Origin: Neobacillus sp. SuZ13
GTDB lineage: Bacteria; Bacillota; Bacilli; Bacillales; Cytobacillaceae
Length of the DNA stretch: 64,000 nt
Direction of reading: 5' to 3'
Assembly (NCBI RefSeq): GCF_030123365.1
Contig: NZ_CP126107.1
Coordinates: 4,611,501 to 4,675,500, forward strand
Positions 41,954 through 49,706 of the stretch are shown here, in pieces. Position numbers and translations under genes: made by a program. Under the pieces are notes generated by a model. That model saw nothing but the letters and a program-made list of their open reading frames with translations, had not been told where the DNA came from and ran no database searches. Position 1 is the stretch's first letter; every line of letters starts with the position of its first letter.

Positions 41954-42880
41954 TTACCTTCTGTTTGGACCCTCGACCATCACAGGCACACTCAAGGAAC
42001 GAATTCGCTCCATGATTCGTCTTGCTTTCATTTTCTCTTCTTCGCCCCTCTGGCTGTAGGTTAGATGATGCTCCAGGCCTTTAAAGTCAAAATTTGATGT
42101 GAAAAATGTAGGAAGACTCTCAAGCATTCTAAATTGTAGAATAGGGCCAAGTACCTCGTCCCTTGTCCAACTTGATACAGCTTCAGCGCCAATATCATCA
42201 AGCATGAGGATCGGTTCTTTTTTTAATGCCTCAATTTTTTCATTCAATGTGGAATCCGCGATTGACCCTTTCATCTCTCGCAACAATTCAGGCACATAGA
42301 CAATCATCGAAGAAATTTGTTTCTTCGCCAATTCATTGGCAATTGCCCCTAATAAATAAGATTTTCCCACCCCGAATTTTCCATAAAGAAAAAGACCTTT
42401 TGGTTTTTTTCCTGCCTCATAATTCATTAAGAACGTTGCCGCCTGATCTCCGGCATCAAGTCGGCCTGTGTCCGCTTCAAATTCCTCAAAGGAGGCTTCC
42501 AAGATATCTCTAGGGACGTATAAACTCTTGATCAACTTCTCATTTTTCTTCTTTTCATCAGCCATAATTTTCCGAGGACATTTTTTATAAACAACATCGA
42601 TAGAATTTCGAGCTAGAACCAAATCAGGGTGATACCCCTTCATAAAATTGATGCAGCCATCAAGGGAATCACATTTATTGCAATCCTTGCTCTGATTGAT
42701 GTACTCATACAGTTTACTCATACTTTTATCAATCATCACAGAATCAATAGACTCTTTATTCTGTGATAGAAATGCTTTAACATCAGGATTTTGCAGGACT
42801 TGCATTCGCTGTTGTTCATAGCGTTTTTGAAAACTTTCATTTGAAGCCAATCTATTTAAGGTTTTATTGATTTTCTCCAA
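41954..42880 (-). CDS. dnaI: Primosomal protein DnaI (helicase loader)
   Basis: A 308-residue AAA+ ATPase that loads the DnaC replicative helicase. The N-terminal helicase-binding domain holds a Cys/His zinc cluster (CNKCDSLDGCINFMKGYHP, KKCPRKI). The ATPase has Walker A GLFLYGKFGVGKSYLLGAI, Walker B PILMLDDIGAEAVSSW and sensor FFTSNFDF. It is 12 bp downstream of dnaB and forms the nrdR-dnaB-dnaI replication operon. Confidence 0.96.
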   Translation of the reverse strand: MEKINKTLNRLASNESFQKRYEQQRMQVLQNPDVKAFLSQNKESIDSVMIDKSMSKLYEYINQSKDCNKCDSLDGCINFMKGYHPDLVLARNSIDVVYKKCPRKIMADEKKKNEKLIKSLYVPRDILEASFEEFEADTGRLDAGDQAATFLMNYEAGKKPKGLFLYGKFGVGKSYLLGAIANELAKKQISSMIVYVPELLREMKGSIADSTLNEKIEALKKEPILMLDDIGAEAVSSWTRDEVLGPILQFRMLESLPTFFTSNFDFKGLEHHLTYSQRGEEEKMKARRIMERIRSLSVPVMVEGPNRR

Positions 42881-42892
42881 CTACGGCACCCC

Positions 42893-44281
42893 CTATTTGC
42901 GGAACGCTTTTAATTTTTCTTCAATCGCCCGTTTCTTTGCTTCGACCTCATTGTTCGTTCCCTGCGAAGGCTCTTTCTTTGTCTCCTGTTTGCCCTCATC
43001 AAACCAATCAGGAATTAACTCTGTCCGAATCGGCTTTTTACTAACTGATTTCCCCGTTTTTTTACTTTCAGCTGCCTTGTGTTCTTCATTTTTCGCAAGT
43101 TCCATTGCTTCCTTCACCGTTTTAACCTGCTTCCTTGCCCAATGACTAGCAATCGACTCCACAAAACCCTTGGTAAATTTCATGTCCGTTTTTCTCATTG
43201 CCACTTCAATTAAAACATTGACAACACCCGGTGGCAGTTTATATTTAATCATAATTTCTTCTAATGTTTTCAAATTGGCATTCGAAGGCTCTACTCCGCC
43301 TGAGAATTCTTTAAAAACGATAAGCGGCGGGGTCGTTTCGTAAGAACGAATTAATTTTTCCTCCTGGGTTTTCGGTTCAGTTATTTGCGTTTGGTGAACA
43401 ATAGGCTGGGTTCGGTTAATAAGGCTTGGCAACTGGTCATAATTAACAAACTGATACCAATCACGAGCACCTTTTCTTAAGTCTTCAATATCAATTTCAT
43501 CATGTTCGTTAATAGCACCTAAGATGAAATTTTTCATTTCTGATGGTGCGATTTGATACAGAAATGCAAGATTACTAATCACAGTTTTCACTTTTGGTGT
43601 TAATGCTTTTTTCGGAACGAGTGATTCATTCAGCCCTGCAGTTAACATATCAAAATCAAACGTGTCCACACCAATTTGAATCGGATTTGATTCCGCTCGT
43701 CCGATAAACTGCTGATTTTCTTCCTCATGTAATTCTTCAGAAATCCCTTGTATATATTGCATACTGCCTGGGGCCGCTGAAGCAAACACATCCTGAAAGG
43801 CTTTGGTAACATCGACATACTCATCATCGCTCGGCTTTTGTTGGTCGCTAAAAAAGCGTTTTAACCGAGAAAAGTGATTTTTTCCAATTTTACGGTAAAG
43901 ATAAATATTTAGCATCCCATCTAAAAAGAATTGTTCGGGACTTAGTGGAGGACGAAGTTCATATAAAAAAGACCGTCCACCTTCATCTGTTTTGACACGG
44001 GTCTTTAACAGACCTATGCCTTCTAACTTTAATCTTGCTTCGAAAATGTCCTTTAAGTTCATCTCTAAGAGATTCATCAACAGATGGTGTGTGGAGGACT
44101 CAGACCAAAGCCGGTTTTCCTCTACCTCTGCCCAGAGAGTCATATATAAACTAAAGCAAGTTGAACCAATCAAGGGCTGATATAAAAACGTCAGCACTTT
44201 ACGGTCATAATCATGCAGTAGCCCATCAGCAGTTACGATATAACGGTCAATAGGAAGAATTTCCTGCCAATGCTGCGCCAT
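42893..44281 (-). CDS. dnaB: Replication initiation and membrane attachment protein DnaB
   Basis: A 462-residue Bacillus-type DnaB (not the helicase). It acts with DnaD at the origin to help load the helicase. Its two DnaB/DnaD-type domains include LLHDYDRKVLTFLYQPLIGSTC near the start and the later LPPGVVNVLIEVAMRKTDMKFTKGFVESIASHW (YxxxIxxxW-like). The C-terminus is highly charged. ATG at 44281 gives MAQHWQEILP; a longer frame to 44323 overlaps the nrdR end region without a ribosome site. Confidence 0.94.
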   Translation of the reverse strand: MAQHWQEILPIDRYIVTADGLLHDYDRKVLTFLYQPLIGSTCFSLYMTLWAEVEENRLWSESSTHHLLMNLLEMNLKDIFEARLKLEGIGLLKTRVKTDEGGRSFLYELRPPLSPEQFFLDGMLNIYLYRKIGKNHFSRLKRFFSDQQKPSDDEYVDVTKAFQDVFASAAPGSMQYIQGISEELHEEENQQFIGRAESNPIQIGVDTFDFDMLTAGLNESLVPKKALTPKVKTVISNLAFLYQIAPSEMKNFILGAINEHDEIDIEDLRKGARDWYQFVNYDQLPSLINRTQPIVHQTQITEPKTQEEKLIRSYETTPPLIVFKEFSGGVEPSNANLKTLEEIMIKYKLPPGVVNVLIEVAMRKTDMKFTKGFVESIASHWARKQVKTVKEAMELAKNEEHKAAESKKTGKSVSKKPIRTELIPDWFDEGKQETKKEPSQGTNNEVEAKKRAIEEKLKAFRK

Positions 44282-44338
44282 ATTACTACAACCTTCCCCT
44301 GTTATAAAGTCAAAAAGAGCCAAAAACCTCTTTAGCTC

Positions 44339-44800
44339 TTAAGATTTTTCTTTTTTTATTAATTCTTTTAATTCATCAATGAATACATTGATATCTTTAA
44401 ATTGTCGATAGACAGATGCGAATCTGACATAAGCAACTTCGTCCACGTGTGCTAGCCTGTCCATTACCATTTCACCTATGGCTTCACTTTTTATTTCAGA
44501 AATCCCCTGACTGCGCAGGTCTTTTTCAACACCATGGGTTATATCTTCTAGTTCCTTTAAGGCCACAGGCCGCTTCTCACAAGCTTTTATCAAGCCTCGT
44601 AAGATTTTATCACGACTGAATTCTTCTCTGGTACCTTCTTTTTTGACTACAATTAGCGGGATCTCTTCAATCTTCTCAAACGTAGTAAAACGATACCCAC
44701 ATTCTTCACATTCGCGTCTCCTCCGTGTGGCCCGGCCTTCATCAACAGGCCTGGAATCAAGGACACGTGTACCATAATTTTGACAAGAAGGGCATTTCAT
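44339..44800 (-). CDS. nrdR: Transcriptional repressor NrdR
   Basis: A 153-residue Zn-ribbon/ATP-cone protein that represses ribonucleotide reductase genes according to dATP level. The zinc ligands CPSC (Cys3, Cys6) and CEECGYRF (Cys31, Cys34) and the ATP-cone (VVKKEGTREEFSRDKILRGLIKACEKRPV) are intact. ATG at 44800, with GGAGTTG upstream, gives the family-typical MKCPSC start. First gene of the dnaB-dnaI run. Confidence 0.96.
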   Translation of the reverse strand: MKCPSCQNYGTRVLDSRPVDEGRATRRRRECEECGYRFTTFEKIEEIPLIVVKKEGTREEFSRDKILRGLIKACEKRPVALKELEDITHGVEKDLRSQGISEIKSEAIGEMVMDRLAHVDEVAYVRFASVYRQFKDINVFIDELKELIKKEKS

Positions 44801-44888
44801 TGTAATCAACTCCAAATCTACACTGTATAACCCGAACTAAACGCTTACTTTCATCTTATAAAAAAGAATATCTTTATACAAGTAAGTA

Positions 44889-45284
44889 TTAGGAGTTTTT
44901 TATTCCAACAAAGGTATGTAATTGATTAATTCGTTCGTAATAAGAATTAATTCGCTTTTTTAAAGCAGGATAGGAACCGAGTATCGAAAATTTTTCAGAT
45001 GATATATTAAAATCCACAGCTGTTTCCATTGGTTTTACAGACACAATGGTAACAATCAGAAAGCATTTAATTGGTCTACTGATTTCAACAGCAATTTCTC
45101 CATGATCTTTAGAAACGGTTGTTACTTGGCAATCAGCATCATCTTGAAATAACTTTTCAACTGAATCGAAAACTTGATTAAATTTCGCCTTATAATAATG
45201 TGTTTTTAAAGAATCATCCGCAATTCGGTCTGAAGTCTCAATTTGCTGCTTAAATCGAACAAATAAGTTACCTAACATAGCCAT
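44889..45284 (-). CDS. Conserved cytosolic protein of unknown function
   Basis: A 131-residue soluble protein with no membrane segments, no signal peptide and no recognisable catalytic motif. It starts at ATG 45284 behind GGGGAGGAAA; the longer frame starting TTG at 45299 overlaps that ribosome site. It has alternating beta strands (CQVTTVSKDHGEIAVEIS, IKCFLIVTIVSVKPMETAVDF) and a helical C-terminus. It is 88 bp upstream of nrdR and could be part of that unit. Confidence 0.7.
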   Translation of the reverse strand: MAMLGNLFVRFKQQIETSDRIADDSLKTHYYKAKFNQVFDSVEKLFQDDADCQVTTVSKDHGEIAVEISRPIKCFLIVTIVSVKPMETAVDFNISSEKFSILGSYPALKKRINSYYERINQLHTFVGIKNS

Positions 45285-45341
45285 ACTTTTCCTCCCCAAT
45301 TGTCTTTTGTCTTATTGTACAACATTTTCGCTTAAAATATA

Positions 45342-45524
45342 GCCTCTGTTAAAGTTGCCTGTTGATTTCCGTTCCAGGCACGAGCGGTTCGCGGGCGGTC
45401 CGGGGAGCCTCCTCGTCGCTGCGCTCCTGCGGGGTCTCCCCTGCCCCGTCCTCCCGCAGGAGTCTTCGTGCCATCCGCTCCAATCAACAGGGTGCCAAAA
45501 TCAGCAATAAGCTTTAACACAGAC
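45342..45524. mobile_element. MITE-like element, copy 2
   Basis: About 183 bp with ends GCCTCTGTTAAAG and CTTTAACACAGAC and a GC-rich core nearly identical to 15952-16141 (CTCCTGCGGGGTCTCCCCTG and CTCCCGCAGGAGTCTTCG). An 8-bp direct repeat AAAATATA flanks it exactly (45334-45341, 45525-45532), which looks like a target duplication. It encodes nothing convincing. Confidence 0.85.
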
Positions 45525-45532
45525 AAAATATA

Positions 45533-45563
45533 AAAAGAGGTGTATGTTAAGATACACCTCTTC
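45533..45563 (-). terminator. Terminator of speD
   Basis: Hairpin GAAGAGGTGTATC / CATACACCTCTTTTTA on the minus strand, 21 bp after the speD stop. Confidence 0.88.
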
Positions 45564-45583
45564 ACTAATTATTTTTATAAAGA

Positions 45584-45964
45584 TTATAGAACTTTTGCTT
45601 GTTTTACATGGACAGGACCCATGCCACGTGGAATTTCTATATTTTCACGTGTTTGGGCATTCAATGCCTCAGCAATATAATCAGCTGCAACATTAGGATT
45701 TAAATCGCCGCAAGTAAAGACATCAATGCTGGCGTACCCATGCTCCGGGAAGCTGTGAATAGTTAGATGTGATTCGGAAATAATGACGACACCGCTCACA
45801 CCTTGTGGAGCAAATTTATGAAATGCTACTTCACGGATTTCCGCTCCTGATTTAAGAGCTGCTTCAACAAAAGTCGTTTCAATAAAATTCATATCGTTAA
45901 GTTTTTCAAAGTCGCATCCCCATAGCTCAGAGATCACGTGACGTCCCATTGTTTCCATATTCAT
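45584..45964 (-). CDS. speD: S-adenosylmethionine decarboxylase proenzyme
   Basis: A 126-residue proenzyme that self-cleaves to form a pyruvoyl enzyme and supplies decarboxylated SAM for spermidine synthesis. The cleavage site is in IISESHLTIHSFPEHGYAS; the Ser after Glu64 is the expected pyruvoyl precursor. Length equals the B. subtilis form. ATG at 45964 with AGAGGGGGA upstream is preferred to the longer frame at 46030. Unlike B. subtilis, gapB upstream has its own terminator, so speD probably has its own promoter. Confidence 0.95.
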   Translation of the reverse strand: MNMETMGRHVISELWGCDFEKLNDMNFIETTFVEAALKSGAEIREVAFHKFAPQGVSGVVIISESHLTIHSFPEHGYASIDVFTCGDLNPNVAADYIAEALNAQTRENIEIPRGMGPVHVKQAKVL

Positions 45965-46245
45965 TTTTCCCCCTCTAACCTTTTTGTTCTTTCTTGAAAT
46001 CATGTACTGACGGTATCTTATAACTACCACGGGGGAAAGTTAGTCCAGAGAGGTCCTAACCCTTTAAGTAATTAATCGCTACCCAATTTCAAGAAGTTCA
46101 CGATGACTAGTATACTTTGTTTATATTTTTTTTGCAACCTATCAATATAAAAAACTTTATTAGGACGGGCTTTTTCATCACTTTATAAAAAAATTCAACA
46201 AAGCTATTTTATGCCTTTTTACACCAAATGTTACAAGATAGCACA
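45965..46245 (-). promoter_or_regulatory. speD upstream region with one stem-loop
   Basis: No open frame with a start signal. On the minus strand a compact stem-loop GTTAGGACC-TCTCT-GGACTAAC (about 46039-46061) is followed by the C-rich TTTCCCCCG and then the speD ribosome site about 60 bp later. I do not recognise a known RNA family. It would lie in the speD leader if the promoter is upstream of it. Confidence 0.35.
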
Positions 46246-46279
46246 CAAAAAAAGGCTGTCAATCGACAGCTTTTTTTGT
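46246..46279 (-). terminator. Terminator of gapB
   Basis: Hairpin AAAGCTGTCGATTGACAGCC with T7 on the minus strand. Confidence 0.9.
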
Positions 46280-46287
46280 GCTTTATT

Positions 46288-47319
46288 TTACCCAACCTTA
46301 AGCTCGGAGGATTCTGCTATTTTCTGAGCTACTAACAGTGTGAGATCTACCACTCGTGAAGAATAACCCCACTCATTATCATACCATGCCAAAACCTTTA
46401 CTTTTCTTGTCCCCATCACCATTGTGGAGAGACCATCAATAATGGCAGAATGTTCATTCGTATTAAAATCAACAGATACTAACGGTTCCATCGTTAAATC
46501 TAAAATGCCTTTTAATGGGCCATTTCCTGCTTCAATAAAGGCTTGATTGACTTCATCAACCGTTACATCTTGTTTAAGATCCACGACTAAATCAACCAGT
46601 GAAACGTTTGGTGTTGGTACGCGAAGTGACATACCATGTAATTTCCCCTTTAACTGTGGTAAGACTAGAGATATTGCTTTCGCTGCCCCTGTTGTCGTTG
46701 GAATGATTGATTGACCGCATGCACGAGCCCTTCGTAAATCTTTATGAGGATTGTCTATATTTTTTTGATCATTTGTATAGGCATGAATGGTCGTCATTAA
46801 TCCGCTTTCAATTCCAAATTTATCATCTAATACCTTTGCAACTGGCGCAAGACAGTTGGTTGTACATGATGCATTGGAAATAATTTCATGTTCATGAATA
46901 TCCAGCATTTCCTCATTAACACCCATAACAATTGTAACATCCTCATTTTTTCCTGGTGCAGTTAAGATCACTTTCTTTGCCCCTGCTTCTAAGTGTAATG
47001 CTGCCGCTTCACGGGCATTAAACTTCCCAGTAGCTTCGATCACAATCTCAATCCCGAGCTCTCTCCATGGAAGTTCCTCTGGATTACGACTGCTCAATAG
47101 TTTAATCCTTTTTCCATTTACAAGAAGCTCATCATCTAATGGGATAACCTCTCCTTGAAATGGTCCATGATTTGTATCATATTTAAGTAAATGGGCTAAT
47201 GTTTCTGCAGGATAACTAGCATTTATGGCTACAACATCAAGCTTATTTTCAAGGATCGCTTTTCTAAAAACCATCCTTCCAATTCTCCCAAACCCATTAA
47301 TCGCAACTTTTGTCTTCAT
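46288..47319 (-). CDS. gapB: Gluconeogenic glyceraldehyde-3-phosphate dehydrogenase
   Basis: A 343-residue NADP-preferring GAPDH used in gluconeogenesis. The Rossmann motif INGFGRIGRMVFR, catalytic Cys in SNASCTTNCLAPVAKV and substrate-binding TTTGAAKAI are intact. Assigned GapB rather than GapA from position (beside speD/coaE), the NASYPAETLAHLLKYDTNHG segment and CcpN-like operators upstream. It is expected to be repressed by CcpN when glycolytic substrates are present. Confidence 0.95.
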   Translation of the reverse strand: MKTKVAINGFGRIGRMVFRKAILENKLDVVAINASYPAETLAHLLKYDTNHGPFQGEVIPLDDELLVNGKRIKLLSSRNPEELPWRELGIEIVIEATGKFNAREAAALHLEAGAKKVILTAPGKNEDVTIVMGVNEEMLDIHEHEIISNASCTTNCLAPVAKVLDDKFGIESGLMTTIHAYTNDQKNIDNPHKDLRRARACGQSIIPTTTGAAKAISLVLPQLKGKLHGMSLRVPTPNVSLVDLVVDLKQDVTVDEVNQAFIEAGNGPLKGILDLTMEPLVSVDFNTNEHSAIIDGLSTMVMGTRKVKVLAWYDNEWGYSSRVVDLTLLVAQKIAESSELKVG

Positions 47320-47337
47320 TTTGCAACCCCTTCTGTA

Positions 47338-47383
47338 TTAATGTCATACTTAATACTTGTTTTGTTGTAATTAGTATAACATA
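47338..47383 (-). promoter_or_regulatory. gapB promoter with two CcpN-like operators
   Basis: TATGTTATACT (47373-47383) fits the CcpN consensus TRTGHYATAYW at every position and overlaps a TATACT -10 box (47373-47378). A second, 9-of-11 match TATGACATTAA lies at 47338-47348. The arrangement matches CcpN-repressed gapB in B. subtilis. The -35 is weak. Confidence 0.75.
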
Positions 47384-47455
47384 TTTAGGTGGAATTGTGA
47401 TGAATAAAGTGCGGATTTTTAAAATGTTTTATAATTTAGACAACTTAATAATATA

Positions 47456-47483
47456 AAAAAAGAGAAGGTGGCTCCTTCTCCTT
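47456..47483 (-). terminator. Terminator of coaE
   Basis: Hairpin AAGGAGAAGGAGCCACCTTCTCTTTTTTT on the minus strand (stem GAGAAGG / CCTTCTC). Confidence 0.88.
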
Positions 47484-47495
47484 AATTATTTCATC

Positions 47496-48101
47496 TTATT
47501 TTTTATTGATGCCAAACTGCGCTAAGATTTCAAGAAGCTGTTTTTTTGTATCCTCAACCGAACCATTATTATTAATTACAGCGTCCGCGAGCCTGAGTTT
47601 ATCAGACAATGGCATTTGAGAATGAATCCTTGCTTCTGCATCCTCAACAGATAGGTTATTTCTCGCGATTAATCTTTTCAATTGAGTTTCATTGTCAACA
47701 AACACTAGTAATGTTTTATCCACCATATACGTAAGTTTACTTTCAAATAGTAACGGTATATCGAGAACAACCACTTCTTCACCGTTCTTTTTCGCCGTTT
47801 CGACTTTATCCTTCATTCTTCTTCTAACTTCTGGGTGAACGATGTCATTTAATACTTGTCGTTTTTCGACTTGATGGAAAATAATCGAGCCCAGTTTAGG
47901 CCGATCGATTTCTCCATCGGCTAATAATATATCTTCGCCAAACTCAGCAAGGATCTTAAAATAAGCCGTTTCACCTTTGGTTACCGCAAGGCGTGCTTCA
48001 ATGTCTGCATCAACCACAGTGATATTCATTTCTTTAAAAAAGTTAGAGACGGTACTTTTTCCACTGGCAATTCCACCTGTTAAACCGATAACTAATGACA
48101 T
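47496..48101 (-). CDS. coaE: Dephospho-CoA kinase
   Basis: A 201-residue kinase for the last step of CoA synthesis. The P-loop GLTGGIASGKSTV, the DADIEAR motif and LDIPLLFESKL are present. It lies 22 bp after ytaF and ends the polA-mutM-ytaF-coaE run, with a terminator downstream. Confidence 0.96.
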   Translation of the reverse strand: MSLVIGLTGGIASGKSTVSNFFKEMNITVVDADIEARLAVTKGETAYFKILAEFGEDILLADGEIDRPKLGSIIFHQVEKRQVLNDIVHPEVRRRMKDKVETAKKNGEEVVVLDIPLLFESKLTYMVDKTLLVFVDNETQLKRLIARNNLSVEDAEARIHSQMPLSDKLRLADAVINNNGSVEDTKKQLLEILAQFGINKK

Positions 48102-48123
48102 CCCAAGATCCTCTTTCTAGTTC

Positions 48124-48759
48124 TTATAATTTCCAAATCCCTATAATAATCAATAAAATCCCTGGTAAAAAGGTGAACTTTTGAATCCAATCAAATTTAT
48201 GAAAAAAAGTTCCACTTTTTATTCCTAATAGTACAAATAACGAACTCATAATCGCGACAGTAAACGCTAAATAATAAGGAGAAAAGCCAAGCATTGCTGC
48301 TCCAATCCCAGCTCCAAAAGCATCCAGTGACAAGGCAAAACCTAACATTAACGCCTCAATTCCAGTAATCGTACCAGATCGATCGAAATCAGCCGACATC
48401 GGCTTTTTCAATATATTAATGGCTAATCCTAGGGACTTGATCTCAAAATTTACGATTGTCTTTTCACAATCTAGTACATCCTTTTCTTTTTCTGGCCGAA
48501 AAAATTGAAACAAAACCCAAGCACCAAGACCAATTAGGATTATTCCCCCTAGGCTTGCCGTAATTCTTGGTGATAAAACTTTCTCAAGTCCGTGTCCAAT
48601 TGACACAGCGATCATTAAGGAAATCGCAGAGCAACTTGCAATAATAATTATTGACCTAAGCGGCATGATCATTTTCCTTAGTCCATAGGTAAATCCTACG
48701 CTAAAGCTGTCAAGGCTAAGTGCAAAAGCGAGGATGAGAAGTGATAACAACTGAACCAT
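48124..48759 (-). CDS. ytaF: Sporulation membrane protein YtaF (MntP-like fold)
   Basis: A 211-residue membrane protein with six hydrophobic helices in two internal repeats, each containing the FALSLDSFSVGF / FALSLDAFGAGI motif. This is the manganese efflux (MntP)/YtaF fold. ATG at 48759 starts MVQLLSLLILAFALSLD with GGAAGGAG upstream; the longer frame to 48939 overlaps mutM. The order mutM-ytaF-coaE is that of B. subtilis. Transport activity is not shown. Confidence 0.9.
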   Translation of the reverse strand: MVQLLSLLILAFALSLDSFSVGFTYGLRKMIMPLRSIIIIASCSAISLMIAVSIGHGLEKVLSPRITASLGGIILIGLGAWVLFQFFRPEKEKDVLDCEKTIVNFEIKSLGLAINILKKPMSADFDRSGTITGIEALMLGFALSLDAFGAGIGAAMLGFSPYYLAFTVAIMSSLFVLLGIKSGTFFHKFDWIQKFTFLPGILLIIIGIWKL

Positions 48760-48854
48760 GATGTCTAGGGCTCCTTCCACCAAAATCATTACGATAGTAT
48801 ATGGCAGGAGCCTATCCATGGTTAATGTTATTCTATTTTCACCTTTTACTTTTT

Positions 48855-49691
48855 CTATTCTGCTTCGATCTTTTGACATTGTGGACAGTAATGGGTTCCT
48901 CTTCCGCCAACAGTTGTTTTTTCTAAAGGTGTCCCGCACCGTTTACACTCTTCACCTTTTCGACCGTAAGCAAATAATTCAAGCTGAAACATACCAATTT
49001 CACCTTGTGAGTTAACATACGATCGAATCGTACTTCCCCCTTTTTTAACTGCTTCACTTAAGGTTGCCACGATTTCACGATGAAGGAGGGTAAGTTCATT
49101 TATATCAAGTGTGTTGGCAATACGTTCTGGATGGATGCCGGCCCTAAAAAGCGCTTCATCCACATAGATATTACCCAATCCCACAAAGACTTTTTGGTCT
49201 AATAAAGCGGTTTTTATTTTTCGATTTGTTTTTTTCAGCTTTTCCGCCAGATACTGGACGGTAAATTCCTCTGAAAAAGGTTCAGGGCCCAGTCCTATTA
49301 AGGGCTCCGTTAAAAATTCATCCCCTTTTTTATAGAGGTGCATGGTTCCAAATTTCCGAACGTCCCGATACCTTAATTCGGTCCCATCTGTAAAATGAAA
49401 GAGAACATGTGTATGTTTATCATAGGGCTCATCCTTAGGAAATAGACCATACTTTCCTTCCATTCTTAAATGGGAAACTAGAGCGAAATTTCCTGTATAG
49501 ATAATTAAAAATTTCCCTCTTCTTCCTACATCAATAATTGTCTCCCCAATCAAGGCATCGACAAATTGTTCCACTTCTAGTGGGGTTTTTATAATTTTTG
49601 GCCAATAAACAGTTATATCCTTGATTGTTTTATTAACCACTAGTTTTTTTAATGTTTTTCGAACGGTTTCTACTTCCGGAAGTTCTGGCAA
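48855..49691 (-). CDS. mutM: Formamidopyrimidine-DNA glycosylase
   Basis: A 278-residue bifunctional glycosylase/AP lyase that removes 8-oxoguanine. The catalytic N-terminal PELPEVETVRK, the H2TH motif region LGNIYVDEALFRAGIHP and the C-terminal zinc finger (CKRCGTPLEKTTVGGRGTHYCPQC) are intact. It follows polA by 15 bp. Confidence 0.97.
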   Translation of the reverse strand: MPELPEVETVRKTLKKLVVNKTIKDITVYWPKIIKTPLEVEQFVDALIGETIIDVGRRGKFLIIYTGNFALVSHLRMEGKYGLFPKDEPYDKHTHVLFHFTDGTELRYRDVRKFGTMHLYKKGDEFLTEPLIGLGPEPFSEEFTVQYLAEKLKKTNRKIKTALLDQKVFVGLGNIYVDEALFRAGIHPERIANTLDINELTLLHREIVATLSEAVKKGGSTIRSYVNSQGEIGMFQLELFAYGRKGEECKRCGTPLEKTTVGGRGTHYCPQCQKIEAE

Positions 49692-49706
49692 TATAGCCCA
49701 CTCCTT

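Noticed and set aside
45332..45565. Open frame of 77 codons across MITE copy 2 (and a 60-83 codon frame across copy 1).
   Set aside because: No ribosome site, GC-rich palindromic content, and the frames are not conserved between the two copies. They are by-products of the repeat.
48759..48939. N-terminal extension of ytaF to 48939.
   Set aside because: It would overlap mutM by 85 bp, adds a charged segment absent from the family, and the ATG at 48759 has its own ribosome site.
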